Below are positions 53,679-63,569 of a DNA stretch of 64,000 bases, one piece after another (within the stretch, counting starts at the first letter, position 1; the number at the start of each line of letters is the position of its first letter). The stretch is from contig CP154955.1 of NCBI GenBank assembly GCA_039621445.1, forward strand, positions 13,343,000 through 13,406,999, in the 5' to 3' direction. The translations under genes were made by a program, and so were the position numbers. The notes below the pieces were generated by a model. The model was not told the origin of the DNA, ran no database searches, and saw only the letters and a program-made list of their open reading frames with translations. The DNA is from Euglena gracilis. Lineage: Eukaryota > Euglenida > Euglenophyceae > Euglenales.

Positions 53679-53798
53679 ATGCACCAACAACTCCAGTGGA
53701 CCCCGGTGCGCCACCCTCCCCCCCCCCCGGATGTAGTGCCGATCCCCCCACCGTTCGAGATGCGGCCGCGGCTGCCTCCCAGCCAGCGTGTCGCTTAA
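53679..53798 (+). CDS. Possible Pro-rich exon upstream of the CCCH gene
   Basis: An acceptor-like CCATGCCTAG precedes SMHQQLQWTPVRHPPPPPDV and then VPIPPPFEMRPRLPPSQ. The frame hits a stop at 53798 if unspliced; CAGC|GTGTCG is a possible donor. Phase to neighbouring exons is not resolved. Confidence 0.4.
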   Translation: MHQQLQWTPVRHPPPPPDVVPIPPPFEMRPRLPPSQRVA

Positions 53799-55497
53799 GC
53801 CCGAGAGGAGCAGTCTTTTTTTCCGGTCCTGGACCCCACCTTCCCCACCCCATCGACGCATTTCAGCTTCGAAGGGCGGCCGGACGGCAATAGGTTTTTT
53901 TGTTTTCGAAGCCGCAAAAAAATGGACCAAGACCGGCCGAAAACAGGCTGCCCAGCTCAAGCTTGAGTTTCGGGTCAAAGCATTTGTTTTGCATAATTTG
54001 TAGATTTTTTGAGCTACCCGGTCTGCATCCGGTCGAATCAGGTTTCAGCTGGGGGTCAAATCAAGTTTCAGCGGTCAAATCAAGTTTCACCCGGGGGTCG
54101 AATCAAGTTTTAGCCAGCCTGTGTTTTCCAGCCACCCCAAACTCTGAACCCCAGCTCCGGCCTTTGAGCCGGAACTCGCCCCAGAAGTGATTCAGCGACG
54201 CCTTGTCTCCAGCCATCGGGCGCCCCACCGAGCGGGACCTTTCCACCGAGAGAGTCGGCCAGGAGGGGAGGGGATTTCCCAAACACTTCCTGTGTTTCAT
54301 GCTGCCAGGCATGCTTTTGCAGGAGGTTGCATCCCCCAGGCAGGGGGTGGGTGGGGTGAGAAACCAAACATTGTTTTTATCAGACCCCCCCCCCCTTTCG
54401 TCCGAGGGGGTTCCAGGACCCTGGGAACCCCCCCCCCCAAAGTACTCCAGTGCTTCGCACCAGGGAAGATGAGAATTTTGGTGCATGGTTTGACCAATTT
54501 TTCAAAAAAAAAAAAGTGTGCGAAAATAAGATTTTGGACCTATTTTAGGTCCAAATTTCTTTCAAGCGCCGGAAAAATTTTCACAAGGGGGGTCCAGACC
54601 ACCCCCGCCCCTCCCCGCTCTTTAATAGCCTGAGGGTGGGGAGACACTTTCGACCCTGGGGGGGGGTTGGGGGGGGGGACGCAAATACGATTTTTTGCAT
54701 TTTTTTGCATTTTTTCGATTTTTGTAAAGTTTGCGTTGCTTTCGTTTTTGTGTGTGTGTGCTTTCCAGCGATTTTGCAATTTGTGCAGGGAAGCTTTTTG
54801 AGGCAAAATGCGCTTTTTTTGACCTCATTTCCCACTGAGACCAAAATTGGGTGATTGTCATTTTTGGATCGTTGGCCAACAATTTTTGAGTCAGGATGTT
54901 CCCAAAATAAAAAATTGACATTTTTTGCCTAAGTTGCATTTTTTTTTACTGATTTGTGTTGCTTTAATGTTCATTTGTTGAGAAAAAATTGATTGCTCAA
55001 AATATGCACAATGTTATTTGTACGTTGATAACACATCCCAGGCCGCGGACATTTTTCTTCATCCCCCCAAGAAGCATTAAATGAGCATCGTCGCCCCAAT
55101 GGTCCGAAGACCCCCCGGAACCAACAAGTTTTTTTCCTTCCCCGGTGCTTTGTGTTTTGTCCCCAAAACGATTTGTGTTTACCATGGCTTTGTTGTTCTA
55201 TTTCAAATAGCAAAACAATTGAAGCACGGGGGAAAAATTGAACCCCCCCCCAGAGTTTCCCAGCGCTTCACACCAGGTTTCCCCCTGGGGGGGGGGTCTG
55301 GGTCTGGGCCACTCACCACACAGCAAGCTGGGCCAGAAGCGAAGTTAGCGCCGGCCATAAACAGACAAGAAGCCTTAGTGCAACTAAGGGGGGTCTGGGA
55401 CCCCCCCCTGTCATTTAATGCCCTGAGCCGGTGGCTGACGGTGTGGGTTGCCCCCGGACCCCCGCTGTCGGTGGGATGGGCTGGCCCCCCGGCCCAG
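53799..55497. other. Likely intron DNA between upstream candidates and the first phased CCCH exon
   Basis: This stretch contains direct GGTCAAATCAAGTTTCA repeats near 54050-54110 and poly-C/poly-G pairs near 54380-54440. It also has T-rich DNA with GCATTTTTTGC words near 54680-54960. No exon with matching phase was identified. Confidence 0.4.
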
Positions 55498-55589
55498 CGA
55501 CGCCCCCCACAAGCCAGCCAACGGGAGCAGCGTCGCGCGGTCCAGTGCGTCGGAGGAGGATGCGGGGCCCTCCAAGAGCAGCACGTCAG
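55498..55589 (+). CDS. CCCH gene exon a (Ser-rich linker)
   Basis: Acceptor CCCGGCCCAG, donor TCAG|GTTTGC (phase 1). It encodes DAPHKPANGSSVARSSASEE and then DAGPSKSSTS. The start could lie further 5'. Confidence 0.65.
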
Positions 55590-58500
55590 GTTTGCTTTTT
55601 GAGGATTTCCGAGGGCTTTATTGTTCATTGGAAGTCATCAGACAGGGAGGGGGAAAATATGCATTTTGCAGTTGTTGCAGTTTTTTTTTTCAGCTTTTGG
55701 GGGAGTTTGTAGTTTTTCCAGCTTTTTTGCAGTTTTCATATTTTAGTGTGGCTTTTTTTTGAGTCCTCCACAGTTGAGTTTCATATTGAAAAAGTTTTTT
55801 GTGTGTGCAGTTTTTCACCGTGTGCATTTCTTGCCCGAAGTTGGAAAATAGCTTGTGTTTTTGAGCCAATGTTTTGCCATTTTTGTGTTATGTGTGTTCT
55901 GCATTTGTCGAGGTGGTCCGACCTCTCCATCTCAGCCTCTGACGCGTAATTCCAGCTTCGCCGTGTCCGTTGAATCAAGTGGGTTGGACCTTCGACGGGT
56001 CACTCACAGCACAGCCCGCTCCGGGGCTCCCCTCTCCCCTCTCCGCCCGCCGCAGAGGAGAACTCCTCCACCGGGACCCCCGCCAACCCGTCCGCCGGCG
56101 GCTCTGCCGCCTCGCCCTTCTCTTTCTCGGACATGTTCATGGCGTTCATGAGCGGCTACACCAAGTCCAACAGCATGGACAGCATCGCTGGAGGTGATGG
56201 CCGCCGCGTGGATGGACACACAGTTGCGTGGGTGCGTGGATGCGTCTTTTGCTGATGTTTGGCGACCCGCAACACACGGGTTCCATTGAAGAGGGTGTCA
56301 CAGCTGTAGGTGGGGGATATCCTCTCACCCCCCCTTTTCTGCAGGGCGGGGTCACTGAGCTCTTATCCCTTTAGGGTAAGAGCGAAGCTTACCCCTGGCG
56401 AAACCCCCCCCCCCTCGACCCCCCCCTTCCCCCGGGCCCCCCCCCGGGTCGGGCCACCTCGGGAACCGACGGATTATCACCATGATCCCGGCCCGGTTCC
56501 CGAAATTTTTTCCTTCAGTCGCGAGCGACTGGATTTCTAGTTTCTAAATCACCCTGGGTTGACCCCCAACCAGACAATTGCTTAAGCACTGACCAACCCC
56601 CCCCCCCCCGGGGGGTGGGTGACTGGTTTTTTCAAAGTGACTGACTGGTTTTTGGCCCGGACTCCTCCCCCCCGGGGGGGGGGGGTCGGCCAGGAGTGGG
56701 CAAAAGTGGCTTGAGTGACCCCGGCGCCGAAGGCGCCGGAAAAAATTTTTGGGCCTAAAATGGCCTAAAGTGACTGGAAAGTGGCCGTTTTTCTGAGTGG
56801 CCGACCCCCCCCCCCCCGGGGGGGGTAGTGACTTGCTGGTTTTTTGAAAATGAGTGACTGACTGGTTTTTTAAAAAGTGGAGTGACCCCCCCTCCCCCCC
56901 CCGGGGGTCGGTAAGCAATTGTATGCCCCCAACTCCCGCCAGGCCCGAGTTATTCACGCGCGAAGGGGTCTAAACTGGGTAGGATCGACCCGCCCCCCTT
57001 TTTAAGCCCCCCCCCCCTTTGGACTCTGCCATTTCGGCCAAAAAAATGTCAATTTTCAAAATATCTCCAAAATGAAGCCCCCACATTTTTTCCGATTTTT
57101 TGAAAAGTGCTCAAAGACTTGGTTTTTGGTGCTTTTTTTTAGCCCAAAATTTTTTCCGGGGCTGATTATTAGGGCCAGCGAGCAGCCAGGGTATCCAAGT
57201 GCAAGGCGCTCCGTCAATTTTTAAAAACCACAGCCACTTCCAACCCCCTTTGTTGGCAAATTTGACAAATTTGTGCAAAAACGGTGCCGGAAACAGCATT
57301 TGGGGCCGATTTCAAGGTGCGAATTTTCGGCCCGGCGCTTCGCCCTGCACCAAAAATGGCTCATTTTGCCGCTGTTTCGGTGGACCGAGACCCGCCCCCC
57401 CCCCCCCACACACATGACTTGGCATCAAATCCTGCCCCCTGCTGGAGCGGCCAAGACAGGGGTTTTTTTTAGCCTTGGACCCCGGGGGGGGGGTAGGACG
57501 GTAGGGTGGGTCAGCTGAGCGGGGGGGGGGGTATACTTTTCGGTACATTTGGCGCCGAAAATTTTTTTGAAAACGGTGCTATTTTTAGCATTTTTTCGCG
57601 TTTTTTGGCCATTTTCGGGGAAAAGTTGGTGGGTCCCCTGGGACCCCCCCCCCCCCGGGGGGACCCCCTGGGGGTGGGTGGGGGGGGGACCCCCCGGGCT
57701 TAAAATAAACCCTGGGCCAAGAGCTGGCCTGGGCTCCCTCCCCCCCAACCTGCCGGCCTCGCCGCGCAGCCGCCGCCGGGGAGCGGGGCCAGCCCTCCGG
57801 CAAGCCGCTGCCGGCCGCCGCCGCCCGCCGCCACGCCGCCGCGGCCGTGCTGGAGGACATCCGCGCCAACGGGGGGCTGGCCGGGGCGGAGGGTGTGCAC
57901 TTGGCTCCTCATACTTGAGTTGCCCGGGGAATGGGGGATGCTGCGAGCGATGTGCCGTTGTGAAAGTGATGGCCGTCGATCACACAGGCGGTTCTAAAAA
58001 TGGATTGTGAGTTTATTCGAGAACAATTAAATAAATAGGCTCTTTCCTGACGAATCAATATTTATCAGTTTGCGTGATTGATTTGGCAATTAATATCAAT
58101 TGATTGATTCTGTAATTCATATTGTTTTGATTTTTTATGTCAACCAATCGATTATTAAATGTGTTTAATGTTCTGGCTGAAAGACAAATCCGGCCCAACG
58201 GGGAGTAAGGGTGCCTGGGCACATCGAACGCGCCCAAAACACAGAGCCAATGGCATCAGCAACCCTGCCCCCGAATGCTCCAGCAGAAAACACCCATCAT
58301 ATTTCCCCCATTTTTTTTGTCCTGAACCATGGGCACACTCCATCGCTGGGGGGGACGGATATGCATTTTTGGCCCAAAATGCACATGTTCGCCAAACTTT
58401 GCACATATTCCCACTCTCATTCCGCAGCCCAGGATTGTACGGGAATCCCTGAAACATTACGGATGGTGGGGGGTCAACCCCAGAGCTGCATGGGAATCCC

Positions 58501-61500
58501 CGAAACCCTGTGGGTGGCGGCTAACGGGTGGTGGCTAACCCCATGGGTGGCAAGGGGTGGGGTCGACCCCCCACCCCCTTCCCATTTTCGGGGGCACCAA
58601 TTTTTAGGTCAAATTTTCCTTCGGCGCCATCGGGGCCGAAGGAATTTTTCTTTGGGCAGTGCCACGGTGGGTGGGTGGGCGGGGGTCAAACCCCAGGGCA
58701 CAACGGGAAACGGCAAAGCAGCCAGGGTGGTGGGGGGGGGGTCGACCCCCCCCACCACCTGCATGGTGGGTAGGGGGGTCGACCCCCCACCTGGCTTTCC
58801 CGGTGCAGCTCTGGTCGTCCCCCCCGTCCTTCCTGGGTTGGGTGCAGGCAATTGCTTAAGCACTGACCGACCCCCCCCCCCGGGGGGGGTGGGTGACTGG
58901 TTTTTTCAGAGTGACTGACTGGTTTTGGCCCGGACCCCCTCCCCCCCCCCGGGGTGGGGGGGGTCGGCCAGGAGTGGGCAAAAGTGGCTTGAGTGACCCC
59001 AGCGCCGAAGGCTCCGGAAAATTTTTTTGGGCCTAAAATGGCCTAAAGTGACTGGAAAGTGGCCGTTTTTCTGAGTGGTCGACCCCCCCCAGGGGGGGGG
59101 GGTAGTGACTGGCTGGTTTTTTGAAAATGAGTGACTGACTGGTTTTTAAAAAAGTGGAGTGACCCCCCCTCCCCCCCCCCCTGGGGGTCGGTAAGCGATT
59201 GTATGGTTGGGTGGTCCAACACCGCCTGCAAGCAGTTCGGACGTGCTTGCTTGCCCGCCGCTCCGCAGGGGCCATCCCAGAGCTGGCCCCCGGGGAGGAC
59301 CCGCTGGACAAGTCCCCCGTGGACCCCCGGAAGTACAAGACGCGCAAGTGCCACAACTGGGAGACGACGGGGACCTGCCCGTACGAGGACACGTGCTGCT
59401 TCGCCCACGGGGATGCGGAGTTGAGGTGCGGGGGGGGGGTGACGCGGGGATTGAACCTCAAACGTGGAGCCCTCCTCCCCAGTTGCATTTTTGGGTTCGT
59501 TGTCGATGCCTTTGGTGGGGGTCTGTGTTTTGTTGGAAATTTCGTCAAACCAGGGACCACCATCATTCATTGTACACCATCATTGGTGGCACACTGGAAA
59601 ATCATATCTATCTGTCTGTCTATCTATCTCTATCTCTATCTCTATCTATATCCATATCCATATCTGTATCTATATCTATATCTATATCTATGTTCATACC
59701 TATATATGTGTATGTATATAAATATATATCAAGGATGTTCTCAGTTGCTCAAATTTAAATGTTTCCGAGAAACATTTATTCTATGTTCCCCTTTCCAAAA
59801 TAATGATTTTCAGTACAGGACCAAAGTAGGATTGGGTGTGTTCTACGTTGGGGTGGTCACAACCCATCCCGCCAGCAAACTAACCGCTGCACCCACACAC
59901 CCACGCATGCACGGACACAAACATTAACACCTCACTATCATTTCCCGCACTCTTCTAACCCCCCATTTAAGAGTACATTCAGGGTGCGCACATGTTTGGA
60001 CCATAGATTCGGGCCCTCTGAGCACATTTATTTGAACTTCATTTTTGTACACTTGACCCTACGCCTCATTTTCTGCGCCCAGGGACGTCACCACGAACCA
60101 CAAGCTGCTGGCGTCCATCGGGTATTTCTCCAACGTCATCCTGCTGGCCATGAGCAATGGCCGGGGCTGACTGGGCAGTGGTCAATCCAGTGGACTGAAT
60201 GGGGGGTCGATTTATTGTGGAATGGGCCCCCCATTTCTTCTAATTTTGCCGGGAGGGTTGGTAGAAATGGGGGGTCTAAATCATCAGAAGAATCAACTTA
60301 TACCGACCCAAACCCTGGAGAAAAGAAAAGAAAACCCATTTATACCATCCCCCTTCTCTTCCATGTGATACACACCAAGAAGGTAAAGCATAAGGAACAA
60401 GCAGGTGCGCACAACAACGCACAAGGAGGTCGCAGTAAACACAACACTAGCGTTCATGCTCACCCCAGCATCTTCTTTTTTTGGCGAAATGTGAACAGAT
60501 GGATTGTTGTGTATTGGGGGTAGACAATTATTCTCCACAGGCGTCATCAACATCATTAAGAGAATCTTCGCTTCATCCCCCCCCCAGTCGACCTTCTTAC
60601 CCATTTTTTTCAACCCCCCCAGGATTTCAAGAAATGCGAAAGTGATATGGCGACCCATCGGTGTGAATGGGGGGGGTTAAGTGCTTATTTTGGGAATTTT
60701 TTCGGAACCATATTAGCAAAAAGGCACGGAGAAAAAATTTTCCACGTGTGCGCGAAACGCCAAGGAATGAATTTTCCAACGAGGAAGCCCAGAACCAGGG
60801 CTGCACAGGAATCCCTGAAACCCGATGAGCGGGTGGTTGGGTGGGGTCCACCCCCCATCCTGGTGGGGGGGGGTCCGACCCCCTCTACCCCTTCCCGTGT
60901 TTCCGTGGGCACCAATTTTTAGGGCAAAATTTTCCTTCGGCGCCGAAGGAATTTCCCTTGAAGGGTGACTCGGTGGGTGTGTGGGAGGTCGACCCCCCCA
61001 CCAGGCCTTCTCGAACAGCCCTGCCCGGAACCTGTGGTTTGGGTTTCTTTCCCAGTTATCGAAAATTCCAGTCCGATGGACCCCGGGGTGCCAAACAAAG
61101 GCCTGGCAAACAGGCAAACAGGAGCAGAGGCGGACGGACACCAGCACCAGGCCAGAACAGGGGACCATACCCACAAAGCCCACGTTGGGTCGACCCACCT
61201 CCTGGGTCCCCCGGCCACCCCCGCCGCCGGCCAGAAGCCCGCCATGCCCCCCCACTCCCTGTACCAGCAGCAGCCCATGTTCCCCATCCCCGAGACCCCG
61301 GAGGAGCTGGAGGTGTGGGCAGGGCAGAGGGAGGGGGCCCGCATTAACGCAAGGTGCCCTGTTGGACTGGTGTGGTGTGGGTCTTCTCCACAGTATTCAC
61401 TGGCCAGGTTCGGAAACGCCGCCCATGCACAGCCAGAGATCCGTCTGGCATTTGGCGCAACGCTGCCCCACAATTTGCCGTGACTGGATCTGCTCGGCCA

Positions 61501-62639
61501 CTCGAGTCACTTCTTTCCACATGGAGTACTCGGCCCCGGAAAGGGCCAAAAACAGTCCGAAGAGGCGGTTGGTGGCCATCCGCAGGAGGAAGGAACCCGT
61601 GAGTTGTTATTGTCTATGATTTGCCCGTGTCCCAAAACTGCCCAAGCCCAAAGTTCAGTTCCCGCGCCAACCAATGCCATCCCCCTCCCCTCCCCGAGAT
61701 CGTCCGCGGCACTGAGTTGCCCCCCCCCCCCGCCCACTGTAGGATTTCCCCCAAAGCCCCCGTGGTCATTTGCGTCTCCAATTCATGTCCCAGCTCGATG
61801 GCTTTGTGGCCATTGAACCCCGACATGCAAAGCCATAGCCTTGCAGCCCGGGTGTTTTTGTGCAAATTTCTGGGACCTCTGGAAGCAGAAGCAGCCTTCA
61901 TACCGCAGGCCTGCAGGGATCGGGAATTGCATCGGCAGTGGAACACCCCTGGAGGACCACAGCACGCCTCCGCACGAGGCAATGGGGGCAGGCTGAAGGA
62001 TTTCAAAGCATCTGTTGTGCGACTGTGAGCGCCTCCCCCAATAAAGCCCCTCCCCCCAAAGCAAAGTGGAGCCCCAGGTTTGCAGCAATGGATCCAGAAA
62101 TAAGATGCAGGGTTGGTCTACCGCCCCCTGGAGGCTTTTATGGGACGGGATTTTTTTTTACCAAGGGGCCTTCAGCCAAAGGGTCGGCCAATGTCCAGCC
62201 CGGGATGTGACAAGGTCGACATTTTGAAAAGAAAAAAACAAGCTTTTGGCATCTCAGGTAGATAGGCGATGATCCACAAATCCAAGGATGCCAGAAATTT
62301 CTTGTTTTCCCGTTTTTGTGACCCGTTTTCGCCAACATATTCGGACATATGTTCGGCAATTTTTTTTTCCTGTGGTGTGGTGCGGTGCGGTGCGGTGCGG
62401 TGCGGTGCGGTGCGGTGCGGTGCGGTGCGGTGTGGTGCGGTGGATTTTTCATTGTGGTGGGACGGGAAACCTTGTTGAATATCAAATATCAAGCCCCCCC
62501 CCCTGCCCCACCGCAGGCCTACACGCAGATGCTGCCGGAGGGGGCCAACTTCCCCTTCCAGCAACCGATGCAGGCCGCGCTGGACGGCCTCCGGGGCGAT
62601 GTGCAGGCCGGCCTCCGCCTCACCCAACCCCCCAGCTGA
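55498..62639 (+). CDS. CCCH zinc-finger RNA-binding protein (TTP-type finger), eight phased exons
   Basis: Eight plus-strand exons join in phase to give at least 294 residues: 55498-55589, 56056-56193, 57770-57892, 59269-59425, 60083-60121, 61056-61188, 61235-61312 and 62517-62639 (stop). Order: Ser-rich linker; Gly/Ser region with FSFSDMFMAFMSGYTKSNSM; Ala-rich helix (AAAAVLEDIRANGGLAGAE); the zinc finger; NHKLLASIGYRK; an Arg/Gly-rich stretch (RSRGGRTPAPGQNRG); SLYQQQPMFPIPETPEELE; and a C-terminal helix ending GLRLTQPPS. The finger is KYKTRKCHNWETTGTCPYED followed by TCCFAH, which is C-x8-C-x5-C-x3-H with the YKT-R-x-C lead-in of tristetraprolin-type fingers. Such proteins bind AU-rich or similar mRNA elements and control mRNA decay or translation. 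Only one finger is seen, whereas TTP itself has two. The N-terminus is not located. Confidence 0.8.
56056..56193 (+). CDS. CCCH gene exon b
   Basis: Acceptor CGCCCGCCGCAG, donor GGAG|GTGATG (phase 1). It encodes a Ser/Gly/Ala run, then PFSFSDMFMAFMSGYTKSN, an aromatic and methionine-rich short linear segment. Confidence 0.72.
56575..56921. mobile_element. CAATTGCTTA MITE, copy 1 (in CCCH gene intron)
   Basis: 347 bp, beginning CAATTGCTTAAGCACTGACC and ending GGTCGGTAAGCAATTG, so the terminal ~10 bp are inverse complements. Internal CTGACTGGTTTTT blocks, GGCGCCGAAGGCGCC and poly-C/poly-G pairs match copy 2 over the full length. Confidence 0.85.
57770..57892 (+). CDS. CCCH gene exon c (Ala-rich helix)
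   Basis: Acceptor CGCCGCGCAG, donor GGAGG|GTGTGC (phase 1). It encodes GERGQPSGKPLPAAAARRHA and then AAAVLEDIRANGGLAGAE. Confidence 0.72.
58849..59201. mobile_element. CAATTGCTTA MITE, copy 2 (in CCCH gene intron)
   Basis: 353 bp, same order and orientation as copy 1 at 56575-56921 with about 95% apparent identity. It ends GGTCGGTAAGCGATTG only ~70 bp before the zinc-finger exon acceptor. Confidence 0.85.
59269..59425 (+). CDS. CCCH gene exon d (zinc finger)
   Basis: Acceptor CGCTCCGCAG, donor TTGAG|GTGCGG (phase 2). It carries the whole C-x8-C-x5-C-x3-H finger, preceded by ELAPGEDPLDKSPVDPRKYK and followed by GDAELR. Confidence 0.88.
59598..59720. repeat. (CTATAT/CTATCT)n microsatellite
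   Basis: Imperfect hexanucleotide array inside the intron after the zinc-finger exon. Confidence 0.85.
60083..60121 (+). CDS. CCCH gene micro-exon e
   Basis: 39 nt; acceptor TTCTGCGCCCAG, donor ATCGG|GTATTT. It encodes DVTTNHKLLASI, the usual charged tail after a CCCH finger. Read through, it would end in 17 more codons and a stop. Confidence 0.68.
61056..61188 (+). CDS. CCCH gene exon f1 (RG-rich)
   Basis: A very good acceptor (GGGTTTCTTTCCCAG) follows in the phase required by micro-exon e. It encodes YRKFQSDGPRGAKQRPGKQA and then RSRGGRTPAPGQNRGPYPQS. The donor is TGG|GTCGAC. Confidence 0.62.
61189..61234 (+). other. 46-nt intron in the CCCH gene
   Basis: It begins GTCGAC, is C-rich and ends CCGCCGGCCAG. 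Removing it joins two coding-like frames in phase 0. The alternative is that exon f2 continues in the other open frame upstream. Confidence 0.5.
61235..61312 (+). CDS. CCCH gene exon f2
   Basis: 26 codons, KPAMPPHSLYQQQPMFPIPE then TPEELE, ending GAG|GTGTGG in phase 0. This matches both the final exon at 62517 and a cryptic acceptor at 61394. Confidence 0.68.
61397..61579 (-). CDS. Antisense coding-like segment with a C-x2-C motif in the CCCH gene intron
   Basis: The minus-strand frame reads MATNRLFGLFLALSGAEYSM, WKEVTRVAEQIQSRQIVGQR, then CAKCQTDLWLCMGG and a stop. It may be spliced before the stop (GGCCA|GTGAAT). CAKC...LC resembles the end of a small zinc finger, as found at the C-terminus of some transposases, but the match is too short to name a family. 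The segment at 61738-61910 on the same strand shares the words LWLCM.G. Confidence 0.38.
   Translation of the reverse strand: MATNRLFGLFLALSGAEYSMWKEVTRVAEQIQSRQIVGQRCAKCQTDLWLCMGGVSEPGQ
61738..61910 (-). CDS. Antisense exon candidate in the CCCH gene intron
   Basis: A strong minus-strand acceptor (TCCCGATCCCTGCAG) precedes 173 nt of open frame ending CTACA|GTGGGC. It encodes ACGMKAASASRGPRNLHKNT, then RLWLCMSGFNGHKAIELGHE and LETQMTTGALGEIL. It looks protein-coding (helical, balanced composition) but no family was recognised. It probably pairs with the segment at 61397-61579 as a nested antisense gene or an old transposon. Confidence 0.4.
62378..62445. repeat. (GTGCG)n microsatellite
   Basis: About 12 near-perfect GTGCG units flanked by TGTGG variants, 70 bp upstream of the last CCCH exon. 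Confidence 0.95.
62517..62639 (+). CDS. CCCH gene last exon
   Basis: Acceptor CCTGCCCCACCGCAG. 40 codons, AYTQMLPEGANFPFQQPMQA then ALDGLRGDVQAGLRLTQPPS, and a TGA stop. The amphipathic C-terminal helix may be a protein-binding tail. Confidence 0.7.
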   Translation, partial: AYTQMLPEGANFPFQQPMQAALDGLRGDVQAGLRLTQPPS

Positions 62640-63417
62640 ACCGTCTTTGGTAGGGGTTCCCCTGCCCGCCCACCTGGACCGGAGGGGGGGGGGTGTCCAG
62701 AACACCCCCCCCCCTTCCCCACCTGGGGCGGGTTTAAAGTGCAACCTTCCGGCTGAAAAATAATAATGTTTTCGGCAAACTTAATTTTCTCCCCGCCTCA
62801 TTGAAAGTACGAATTTCCCCTCATATTTGCATCCCCCCCCCAGTTGTCGTCTCTCATACCAGTGTGTATAATACTCTCCACAGAGGTGCATTTTTGTTTT
62901 TTGTTGTCACGTCCCGAGTGCGGTGGAAGGGGCCCTCCACCAAACGTCAATCCTCCTACCTGAAATGACAAATTTGAAAAATCTGAATTGATTTGGTTTC
63001 CATCGGTGAAAAATTTCAAGCTTGGTCAATCAAAATTTCTGTTTCAGCTTGTTGTTTTCAAGTCCGAACCCAATATGGCAGTTGATTGTCACTTTTTGTC
63101 AAAATTCTATTGGTGTTTTCTGGCAGAATGTGCACAATTGTTGGTCAAAGCTAGGAAATGGGGTGGTAAATGGTAGAAATGCAAGAATTGCTGCAAACCT
63201 GTCTCATTTTTCCAATTTTTATGTCAATTTTTTGGCGCTTTCGAATTTCCTTGCAAACTTCAATTGTGGGTGGGGGGTCTTCACTTTTTTAAGGTGGGTC
63301 AATCACCACCCCCGCTCCCCACCAAGCCTTTCCATACAGCGGGGTTGGGGACCACCTTTTTTTTTGCATTTGTTTTCCTTTTCCATCTTTTCTGGTTTCT
63401 TTTCTACAAATCGACAG
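62640..63417. other. 3' flank of the CCCH gene; no gene recognised
   Basis: It begins with a poly-G/poly-C pair and then becomes T-rich. No clear polyadenylation signal was identified. A pyrimidine tract leads into the exon at 63418. Confidence 0.4.
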
Positions 63418-63569
63418 GTGTGCTTTTTACGTCAATTATGAATCCTCCTGCACCGTTTGGAGTTTCAGTGGCAAAATGCCCCCCAGCCAACATCCACAGC
63501 AATGGGGTGACGGTGGGGATTGATAAGGCGTTGGCTGTGGACTTCTTTTTAAGGAAGTGCTATGGGCAG
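63418..63569 (+). CDS. Isolated exon of an unrecognised gene
   Basis: A long pyrimidine tract and acceptor (TTTCTACAAATCGACAG) precede 152 nt ending at a consensus donor (GGGCAG|GTAGGG); phase 1 in, phase 0 out. The peptide reads VLFTSIMNPPAPFGVSVAKC, then PPANIHSNGVTVGIDKALAV and DFFLRKCYGQ. It could be the first seen exon of the next plus-strand gene, or part of a transposon protein. No partner is visible before the window ends. Confidence 0.5.

Noticed and set aside
59231-59770. Alternative long plus frames across the zinc-finger exon continuing into a Tyr/Leu/Ile-repeat protein
   Set aside because: The extension is the (CTATAT)n microsatellite read through past a good donor at 59425. Splicing to 60083 keeps phase and family-typical sequence.
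61394-61483. An alternative last CCCH exon starting at the acceptor CTTCTCCACAG
   Set aside because: It is phase-compatible after 61312, but the opposite strand reads better as coding. The exon at 62517 has more convincing composition. It might still be a minor isoform.
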